From Protula sp. h YS-2021 (lineage: Eukaryota; Annelida; Polychaeta; Sabellida; Serpulidae), in assembly GCA_949752745.1 (NCBI GenBank), contig OX457027.1:63780329-63844328 (forward strand): a stretch of 64,000 nt of DNA. Reading direction: 5' to 3'. Both the position numbers and the translations under genes were made by a program. The notes beneath the pieces were generated by a model that was given only the letters and a program-made list of their open reading frames with translations, had not been told where the DNA came from and made no database searches. Positions 54,201 to 64,000 of the stretch are shown here, one piece after another (positions within the stretch are counted from its first letter, which is position 1; each line of letters opens with the position of its first letter).

Positions 54201-57200
54201 AACCCTTTGGGAACATAAGTATGCCACAAGTTTATTACTGATTGCCCGGAACAATCATAACATTATCGAAAAAGTACAGCTGCCATGCTAATAGTCTTCC
54301 TGTTATTGGGCAATGAAGGCGGAAGTAATTGTGGTCTTGTTCCTTATATGGGGCAATTATTTTTGAAATTCTTAATCAAAGTTATATTTTCTTAAACAAT
54401 GCTGTATAGGAAATAAACTTGGGAAAAATGAGCCAAATCGAACGATGCATAACAATTTCGCAGTGCATTTAAGATTGCTACCAAATTATGATAATTGGAT
54501 TTTTGTCAAACAAAAAAATTAAAACTTGAAGGGTTGTAACTTTTTTATTTTGAAAGTTATTTTGTTTCCGTAACCAGTAATAGTTATTGTAAAGAGCATG
54601 TTACAGCACTTATATTTCCTTCATTTGAAATCTTGTACCTATGAGAAAAATTTTTGGACAAAAAATTTTTTTAATTTTTTTTTTTATAAATTCCAAAATC
54701 TTTCAGTGGAATTTGTAAATAACAGAACAAAGTGTTAAAATGTGTAGTTTTGAAGCTGTAATATTTGCTTAAAGGACAGTAAAGGAATTGAGTACTCGCA
54801 ATTAGTGGCGGCCTTTAAAAAGTAAATAAACTGAATGAGGACCTAATGGCCAATTTTGGGAGTTTTTGCACCTATTGAATATTTACCAATATATTTTTCC
54901 TTTTGCATGATTTCTAAATTTGGTAACTGTTGTTTTGCCGTGGTACTAAACATCATAAAACGGTTACACATTTTTTTACCTTGAACTACGTGTCTGGCAA
55001 CAGAAATATCCAAGCTAAAAACGTAAAACAGTGAAAAAAAATCAATATTTACCTCCTTTTTAAAAAATATATATATTTCTTACCAAAACCTGCCTATTTG
55101 TAGCCAGTTCATGACACATATAATAAAAGTTTAGTTTTTCAAATGATCAGGCTGAATAAACAGAAAAACATGCCCACATAAAACCAAAAATAAATCGCCC
55201 CCCCCCCCCAGAATCATCGATATTTGCAAAAAATCACATAAAATACATGGCTGTTTCACACTTTATTCAAACGGAAATGGCAATTTTAAGCTGTTCCTAT
55301 GTAGGTTTGGAGCTATTCTACTTAAATATGGCGCTTTTAAAGCCTGATATTCAAATTATCAATACAAATTACAATATTTCAAAAAATGACATCGTAAATC
55401 ACACAAAATCTACATTTAAAACAAAAATTTAAGCAATATAATCAAAAGGCTTAGAAAGCAACAGTTTTCAATATTTTTGGGCCAATTCATGGCAGTTTGT
55501 GGAAAAATAAGACGATACATCCTTCTATAGTCCTAGACCTCCCACTTTCATATATGCCATATCAGGCCTAAGACCACAATTAATTTACTTATATGTTTCT
55601 TTATAGAATTTCGAAATCTGACGTCTTCTACAACATTGCTGGGAAATCAAGCTTTATTAAATCCTTCAAACTAACCCTTGAGAAGGCAAAAAACACCAAA
55701 ATATTTGGGGGTTGACCAATTGGATTTTTTGCTATCTCGCATCAAACAGGGGCACCCATGGATCTCGAAGTCGCTCGATCACATGAAAAAATTACTGAAC
55801 TTTGACGTCATATTTCTCAAAAACAATACGCTTGATTGCAAGGAGTTTAAGCATGTCTCTAGTACAACCCTTTGGGAACATAAGTATGCCACAAGTTTAT
55901 TACTGATTGCCCGGAACAATCATAACATTATCGAAAAAGTACAGCTGCCATGCTAATAGTCTTCCTGTTATTGGGCAATGAAGGCGGAAGTAATTGTGGT
56001 CTTGTTCCTTATATGGGGCAATTATTTTTGAAATTCTTAATCAAAGTTATATTTTCTTAAACAATGCTGTATAGGAAATAAACTTGGGAAAAATGAGCCA
56101 AATCGAACGATGCATAACAATTTCGCAGTGCATTTAAGATTGCTACCAAATTATGATAATTGGATTTTTGTCAAACAAAAAAATTAAAACTTGAAGGGTT
56201 GTAACTTTTTTATTTTGAAAGTTATTTTGTTTCCGTAACCAGTAATAGTTATTGTAAAGAGCATGTTACAGCACTTATATTTCCTTCATTTGAAATCTTG
56301 TACCTATGAGAAAAATTTTTGGACAAAAAATTTTTTTAATTTTTTTTTTTATAAATTCCAAAATCTTTCAGTGGAATTTGTAAATAACAGAACAAAGTGT
56401 TAAAATGTGTAGTTTTGAAGCTGTAATATTTGCTTAAAGGACAGTAAAGGAATTGAGTACTCGCAATTAGTGGCGGCCTTTAAAAAGTAAATAAACTGAA
56501 TGAGGACCTAATGGCCAATTTTGGGAGTTTTTGCACCTATTGAATATTTACCAATATATTTTTCCTTTTGCATGATTTCTAAATTTGGTAACTGTTGTTT
56601 TGCCGTGGTACTAAACATCATAAAACGGTTACACATTTTTTTACCTTGAACTACGTGTCTGGCAACAGAAATATCCAAGCTAAAAACGTAAAACAGTGAA
56701 AAAAAATCAATATTTACCTCCTTTTTAAAAAATATATATATTTCTTACCAAAACCTGCCTATTTGTAGCCAGTTCATGACACATATAATAAAAGTTTAGT
56801 TTTTCAAATGATCAGGCTGAATAAACAGAAAAACATGCCCACATAAAACCAAAAATAAATCGCCCCCCCCCCCCAGAATCATCGATATTTGCAAAAAATC
56901 ACATAAAATACATGGCTGTTTCACACTTTATTCAAACGGAAATGGCAATTTTAAGCTGTTCCTATGTAGGTTTGGAGCTATTCTACTTAAATATGGCGCT
57001 TTTAAAGCCTGATATTCAAATTATCAATACAAATTACAATATTTCAAAAAATGACATCGTAAATCACACAAAATCTACATTTAAAACAAAAATTTAAGCA
57101 ATATAATCAAAAGGCTTAGAAAGCAACAGTTTTCAATATTTTTGGGCCAATTCATGGCAGTTTGTGGAAAAATAAGACGATACATCCTTCTATAGTCCTA

Positions 57201-60200
57201 GACCTCCCACTTTCATATATGCCATATCAGGCCTAAGACCACAATTAATTTACTTATATGTTTCTTTATAGAATTTCGAAATCTGACGTCTTCTACAACA
57301 TTGCTGGGAAATCAAGCTTTATTAAATCCTTCAAACTAACCCTTGAGAAGGCAAAAAACACCAAAATATTTGGGGGTTGACCAATTGGATTTTTTGCTAT
57401 CTCGCATCAAACAGGGGCACCCATGGATCTCGAAGTCGCTCGATCACATGAAAAAATTACTGAACTTTGACGTCATATTTCTCAAAAACAATACGCTTGA
57501 TTGCAAGGAGTTTAAGCATGTCTCTAGTACAACCCTTTGGGAACATAAGTATGCCACAAGTTTATTACTGATTGCCCGGAACAATCATAACATTATCGAA
57601 AAAGTACAGCTGCCATGCTAATAGTCTTCCTGTTATTGGGCAATGAAGGCGGAAGTAATTGTGGTCTTGTTCCTTATATGGGGCAATTATTTTTGAAATT
57701 CTTAATCAAAGTTATATTTTCTTAAACAATGCTGTATAGGAAATAAACTTGGGAAAAATGAGCCAAATCGAACGATGCATAACAATTTCGCAGTGCATTT
57801 AAGATTGCTACCAAATTATGATAATTGGATTTTTGTCAAACAAAAAAATTAAAACTTGAAGGGTTGTAACTTTTTTATTTTGAAAGTTATTTTGTTTCCG
57901 TAACCAGTAATAGTTATTGTAAAGAGCATGTTACAGCACTTATATTTCCTTCATTTGAAATCTTGTACCTATGAGAAAAATTTTTGGACAAAAAATTTTT
58001 TTAATTTTTTTTTTTATAAATTCCAAAATCTTTCAGTGGAATTTGTAAATAACAGAACAAAGTGTTAAAATGTGTAGTTTTGAAGCTGTAATATTTGCTT
58101 AAAGGACAGTAAAGGAATTGAGTACTCGCAATTAGTGGCGGCCTTTAAAAAGTAAATAAACTGAATGAGGACCTAATGGCCAATTTTGGGAGTTTTTGCA
58201 CCTATTGAATATTTACCAATATATTTTTCCTTTTGCATGATTTCTAAATTTGGTAACTGTTGTTTTGCCGTGGTACTAAACATCATAAAACGGTTACACA
58301 TTTTTTTACCTTGAACTACGTGTCTGGCAACAGAAATATCCAAGCTAAAAACGTAAAACAGTGAAAAAAAATCAATATTTACCTCCTTTTTAAAAAATAT
58401 ATATATTTCTTACCAAAACCTGCCTATTTGTAGCCAGTTCATGACACATATAATAAAAGTTTAGTTTTTCAAATGATCAGGCTGAATAAACAGAAAAACA
58501 TGCCCACATAAAACCAAAAATAAATCGCCCCCCCCCCCCAGAATCATCGATATTTGCAAAAAATCACATAAAATACATGGCTGTTTCACACTTTATTCAA
58601 ACGGAAATGGCAATTTTAAGCTGTTCCTATGTAGGTTTGGAGCTATTCTACTTAAATATGGCGCTTTTAAAGCCTGATATTCAAATTATCAATACAAATT
58701 ACAATATTTCAAAAAATGACATCGTAAATCACACAAAATCTACATTTAAAACAAAAATTTAAGCAATATAATCAAAAGGCTTAGAAAGCAACAGTTTTCA
58801 ATATTTTTGGGCCAATTCATGGCAGTTTGTGGAAAAATAAGACGATACATCCTTCTATAGTCCTAGACCTCCCACTTTCATATATGCCATATCAGGCCTA
58901 AGACCACAATTAATTTACTTATATGTTTCTTTATAGAATTTCGAAATCTGACGTCTTCTACAACATTGCTGGGAAATCAAGCTTTATTAAATCCTTCAAA
59001 CTAACCCTTGAGAAGGCAAAAAACACCAAAATATTTGGGGGTTGACCAATTGGATTTTTTGCTATCTCGCATCAAACAGGGGCACCCATGGATCTCGAAG
59101 TCGCTCGATCACATGAAAAAATTACTGAACTTTGACGTCATATTTCTCAAAAACAATACGCTTGATTGCAAGGAGTTTAAGCATGTCTCTAGTACAACCC
59201 TTTGGGAACATAAGTATGCCACAAGTTTATTACTGATTGCCCGGAACAATCATAACATTATCGAAAAAGTACAGCTGCCATGCTAATAGTCTTCCTGTTA
59301 TTGGGCAATGAAGGCGGAAGTAATTGTGGTCTTGTTCCTTATATGGGGCAATTATTTTTGAAATTCTTAATCAAAGTTATATTTTCTTAAACAATGCTGT
59401 ATAGGAAATAAACTTGGGAAAAATGAGCCAAATCGAACGATGCATAACAATTTCGCAGTGCATTTAAGATTGCTACCAAATTATGATAATTGGATTTTTG
59501 TCAAACAAAAAAATTAAAACTTGAAGGGTTGTAACTTTTTTATTTTGAAAGTTATTTTGTTTCCGTAACCAGTAATAGTTATTGTAAAGAGCATGTTACA
59601 GCACTTATATTTCCTTCATTTGAAATCTTGTACCTATGAGAAAAATTTTTGGACAAAAAATTTTTTTAATTTTTTTTTTTATAAATTCCAAAATCTTTCA
59701 GTGGAATTTGTAAATAACAGAACAAAGTGTTAAAATGTGTAGTTTTGAAGCTGTAATATTTGCTTAAAGGACAGTAAAGGAATTGAGTACTCGCAATTAG
59801 TGGCGGCCTTTAAAAAGTAAATAAACTGAATGAGGACCTAATGGCCAATTTTGGGAGTTTTTGCACCTATTGAATATTTACCAATATATTTTTCCTTTTG
59901 CATGATTTCTAAATTTGGTAACTGTTGTTTTGCCGTGGTACTAAACATCATAAAACGGTTACACATTTTTTTACCTTGAACTACGTGTCTGGCAACAGAA
60001 ATATCCAAGCTAAAAACGTAAAACAGTGAAAAAAAATCAATATTTACCTCCTTTTTAAAAAATATATATATTTCTTACCAAAACCTGCCTATTTGTAGCC
60101 AGTTCATGACACATATAATAAAAGTTTAGTTTTTCAAATGATCAGGCTGAATAAACAGAAAAACATGCCCACATAAAACCAAAAATAAATCGCCCCCCCC

Positions 60201-63200
60201 CCCCCAGAATCATCGATATTTGCAAAAAATCACATAAAATACATGGCTGTTTCACACTTTATTCAAACGGAAATGGCAATTTTAAGCTGTTCCTATGTAG
60301 GTTTGGAGCTATTCTACTTAAATATGGCGCTTTTAAAGCCTGATATTCAAATTATCAATACAAATTACAATATTTCAAAAAATGACATCGTAAATCACAC
60401 AAAATCTACATTTAAAACAAAAATTTAAGCAATATAATCAAAAGGCTTAGAAAGCAACAGTTTTCAATATTTTTGGGCCAATTCATGGCAGTTTGTGGAA
60501 AAATAAGACGATACATCCTTCTATAGTCCTAGACCTCCCACTTTCATATATGCCATATCAGGCCTAAGACCACAATTAATTTACTTATATGTTTCTTTAT
60601 AGAATTTCGAAATCTGACGTCTTCTACAACATTGCTGGGAAATCAAGCTTTATTAAATCCTTCAAACTAACCCTTGAGAAGGCAAAAAACACCAAAATAT
60701 TTGGGGGTTGACCAATTGGATTTTTTGCTATCTCGCATCAAACAGGGGCACCCATGGATCTCGAAGTCGCTCGATCACATGAAAAAATTACTGAACTTTG
60801 ACGTCATATTTCTCAAAAACAATACGCTTGATTGCAAGGAGTTTAAGCATGTCTCTAGTACAACCCTTTGGGAACATAAGTATGCCACAAGTTTATTACT
60901 GATTGCCCGGAACAATCATAACATTATCGAAAAAGTACAGCTGCCATGCTAATAGTCTTCCTGTTATTGGGCAATGAAGGCGGAAGTAATTGTGGTCTTG
61001 TTCCTTATATGGGGCAATTATTTTTGAAATTCTTAATCAAAGTTATATTTTCTTAAACAATGCTGTATAGGAAATAAACTTGGGAAAAATGAGCCAAATC
61101 GAACGATGCATAACAATTTCGCAGTGCATTTAAGATTGCTACCAAATTATGATAATTGGATTTTTGTCAAACAAAAAAATTAAAACTTGAAGGGTTGTAA
61201 CTTTTTTATTTTGAAAGTTATTTTGTTTCCGTAACCAGTAATAGTTATTGTAAAGAGCATGTTACAGCACTTATATTTCCTTCATTTGAAATCTTGTACC
61301 TATGAGAAAAATTTTTGGACAAAAAATTTTTTTAATTTTTTTTTTTATAAATTCCAAAATCTTTCAGTGGAATTTGTAAATAACAGAACAAAGTGTTAAA
61401 ATGTGTAGTTTTGAAGCTGTAATATTTGCTTAAAGGACAGTAAAGGAATTGAGTACTCGCAATTAGTGGCGGCCTTTAAAAAGTAAATAAACTGAATGAG
61501 GACCTAATGGCCAATTTTGGGAGTTTTTGCACCTATTGAATATTTACCAATATATTTTTCCTTTTGCATGATTTCTAAATTTGGTAACTGTTGTTTTGCC
61601 GTGGTACTAAACATCATAAAACGGTTACACATTTTTTTACCTTGAACTACGTGTCTGGCAACAGAAATATCCAAGCTAAAAACGTAAAACAGTGAAAAAA
61701 AATCAATATTTACCTCCTTTTTAAAAAATATATATATTTCTTACCAAAACCTGCCTATTTGTAGCCAGTTCATGACACATATAATAAAAGTTTAGTTTTT
61801 CAAATGATCAGGCTGAATAAACAGAAAAACATGCCCACATAAAACCAAAAATAAATCGCCCCCCCCCCCCAGAATCATCGATATTTGCAAAAAATCACAT
61901 AAAATACATGGCTGTTTCACACTTTATTCAAACGGAAATGGCAATTTTAAGCTGTTCCTATGTAGGTTTGGAGCTATTCTACTTAAATATGGCGCTTTTA
62001 AAGCCTGATATTCAAATTATCAATACAAATTACAATATTTCAAAAAATGACATCGTAAATCACACAAAATCTACATTTAAAACAAAAATTTAAGCAATAT
62101 AATCAAAAGGCTTAGAAAGCAACAGTTTTCAATATTTTTGGGCCAATTCATGGCAGTTTGTGGAAAAATAAGACGATACATCCTTCTATAGTCCTAGACC
62201 TCCCACTTTCATATATGCCATATCAGGCCTAAGACCACAATTAATTTACTTATATGTTTCTTTATAGAATTTCGAAATCTGACGTCTTCTACAACATTGC
62301 TGGGAAATCAAGCTTTATTAAATCCTTCAAACTAACCCTTGAGAAGGCAAAAAACACCAAAATATTTGGGGGTTGACCAATTGGATTTTTTGCTATCTCG
62401 CATCAAACAGGGGCACCCATGGATCTCGAAGTCGCTCGATCACATGAAAAAATTACTGAACTTTGACGTCATATTTCTCAAAAACAATACGCTTGATTGC
62501 AAGGAGTTTAAGCATGTCTCTAGTACAACCCTTTGGGAACATAAGTATGCCACAAGTTTATTACTGATTGCCCGGAACAATCATAACATTATCGAAAAAG
62601 TACAGCTGCCATGCTAATAGTCTTCCTGTTATTGGGCAATGAAGGCGGAAGTAATTGTGGTCTTGTTCCTTATATGGGGCAATTATTTTTGAAATTCTTA
62701 ATCAAAGTTATATTTTCTTAAACAATGCTGTATAGGAAATAAACTTGGGAAAAATGAGCCAAATCGAACGATGCATAACAATTTCGCAGTGCATTTAAGA
62801 TTGCTACCAAATTATGATAATTGGATTTTTGTCAAACAAAAAAATTAAAACTTGAAGGGTTGTAACTTTTTTATTTTGAAAGTTATTTTGTTTCCGTAAC
62901 CAGTAATAGTTATTGTAAAGAGCATGTTACAGCACTTATATTTCCTTCATTTGAAATCTTGTACCTATGAGAAAAATTTTTGGACAAAAAATTTTTTTAA
63001 TTTTTTTTTTTATAAATTCCAAAATCTTTCAGTGGAATTTGTAAATAACAGAACAAAGTGTTAAAATGTGTAGTTTTGAAGCTGTAATATTTGCTTAAAG
63101 GACAGTAAAGGAATTGAGTACTCGCAATTAGTGGCGGCCTTTAAAAAGTAAATAAACTGAATGAGGACCTAATGGCCAATTTTGGGAGTTTTTGCACCTA

Positions 63201-64000
63201 TTGAATATTTACCAATATATTTTTCCTTTTGCATGATTTCTAAATTTGGTAACTGTTGTTTTGCCGTGGTACTAAACATCATAAAACGGTTACACATTTT
63301 TTTACCTTGAACTACGTGTCTGGCAACAGAAATATCCAAGCTAAAAACGTAAAACAGTGAAAAAAAATCAATATTTACCTCCTTTTTAAAAAATATATAT
63401 ATTTCTTACCAAAACCTGCCTATTTGTAGCCAGTTCATGACACATATAATAAAAGTTTAGTTTTTCAAATGATCAGGCTGAATAAACAGAAAAACATGCC
63501 CACATAAAACCAAAAATAAATCGCCCCCCCCCCCAGAATCATCGATATTTGCAAAAAATCACATAAAATACATGGCTGTTTCACATTTTATTCAAACGGA
63601 AATGGCAATTTTAAGCTGTTCCTATGTAGGTTTGGAGCTATTCTACTTAAATATGGCGCTTTTAAAGCCTGATATTCAAATTATCAATACAAATTACAAT
63701 ATTTCAAAAAATGACATCGTAAATCACACAAAATCTACATTTAAAACAAAAAATTAAGCAATATAATCAAAAGGCTTAGAAAGCAACAGTTTTCAATATT
63801 TTTGGGCCAATTCATGGCAGTTTGTGGAAAAATAAGACGATACATCCTTCTATAGTCCTAGACCTCCCACTTTCATATATGCCATATCAGGCCTAAGACC
63901 ACAATTAATTTACTTATATGTTTCTTTATAGAATTTCGAAATCTGACGTCTTCTACAACATTGCTGGGAAATCAAGCTTTATTAAATCCTTCAAACTAAC
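42243..64000. repeat. Tandem array, 1665-bp unit, 13 full copies plus partial 14th
   Basis: Units begin (at GGCCTAAGACC) at 42243, 43909, 45574, 47241, 48905, 50570, 52235, 53900, 55565, 57230, 58895, 60561, 62226 and 63890; the array runs off the right edge. Lengths are 1664-1667. All deviations from 1665 are explained by a C tract of 11-13 (12 modal) plus an extra T in unit 1 (about 43480), an extra G in unit 3 (about 45776) and a missing A in unit 5 (about 48969). The few substitutions noticed were in unit 2 (about 44050) and unit 13 (about 63586 and 63752). The unit is AT-rich with no recognised gene, tRNA, rRNA or transposase. Confidence 0.97.
50570..52234. repeat. Representative array unit: internal landmarks
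   Basis: A consensus-length-type unit. In order: GGCCTAAG start, an ATG-less open stretch (50683-50961, TTG first codon), AT-rich sequence with a long A/T block near 51320-51358, a TA-rich block near 51735, the C tract near 51868, and a 61-codon ATG frame (51917-52102). The ATG has T at -3, a weak context. The two frames look incidental: the first is broken by the 1-nt insertion in unit 3, and neither resembles a known protein. Confidence 0.85.

Noticed and set aside
42356..62617. 92-codon open frame repeated in the array units
   Set aside because: It starts at TTG with no ATG until far inside, is broken by a 1-nt insertion in unit 3, and is alike between units only because the whole array is alike.
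43591..63757. 61-codon ATG frame in every array unit
   Set aside because: Short, weak start context, no recognisable family or signal. Conservation does not exceed that of surrounding non-coding bases, and unit 13 has a change next to its stop.
42243..64000. Array as rDNA, histone or snRNA cluster
   Set aside because: No rRNA, 5S, histone or U-RNA sequence was recognised in the unit, and no polymerase III boxes.
42243..64000. CRISPR-like or other prokaryotic repeat system
   Set aside because: The repeats are 1665 bp without short spacers, in a spliced animal genome.

Overview
This is animal nuclear DNA. Coding sequence is split into short exons by AT-rich GT-AG introns, and most of the rest is transposon-derived. 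The host is probably a marine invertebrate. I infer this from the repeat mix (Ty3/Gypsy, Tx1/L1-like and other LINEs, DIRS-like recombinase, FLYWCH-MULE, tRNA-derived SINEs). The species cannot be fixed from the sequence alone.

Layout, left to right. 1-2.2 kb holds SINE heads and old repeats. 2.2-12.5 kb is a minus-strand host gene of unknown function: five exons with matching splice phases encode at least 938 residues, and the 3' end is not found in the window. Its introns contain a decayed FLYWCH-MULE transposase, a 460-bp inverted-repeat MITE flanked by TTAA, and other repeats. 13.2-18.45 kb is a degenerate SGNH/GDSL-hydrolase-like reading frame split by a young Ty3/Gypsy element (LTRs 175/176 identical, 5-bp target duplication). 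20.4-20.85 kb is a dead LINE reverse transcriptase. 23.3-27.5 kb is a 5'-truncated Tx1/L1-like LINE with poly(A) and a 14-bp target duplication, inserted into a degenerate repeat that continues to 28.2 kb. 30.0-39.5 kb is a complete minus-strand FEN1 gene: 11 exons, 378 residues, all catalytic residues and the PCNA-binding box present. LINE and SINE debris and a near-perfect 81-nt hairpin lie in its intron 2. 39.8-40.7 kb holds two more decayed element fragments (LINE RT and DIRS-type tyrosine recombinase). 42.24 kb to the right edge is a tandem array: 13 full units and the start of a 14th, period 1665 bp, nearly identical by eye.

Only two host genes are supported, and both run on the minus strand. 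FEN1 is a housekeeping replication and repair nuclease. The left-hand gene looks like a nuclear protein but I could not name it. The three things most worth a second look are the homogeneous 1665-bp array, the degenerate extra copies of the FEN1 PCNA-box exon beside strong G-quadruplex motifs, and the unnamed left-hand gene. All exon boundaries and repeat comparisons were made by eye; no searches were run.
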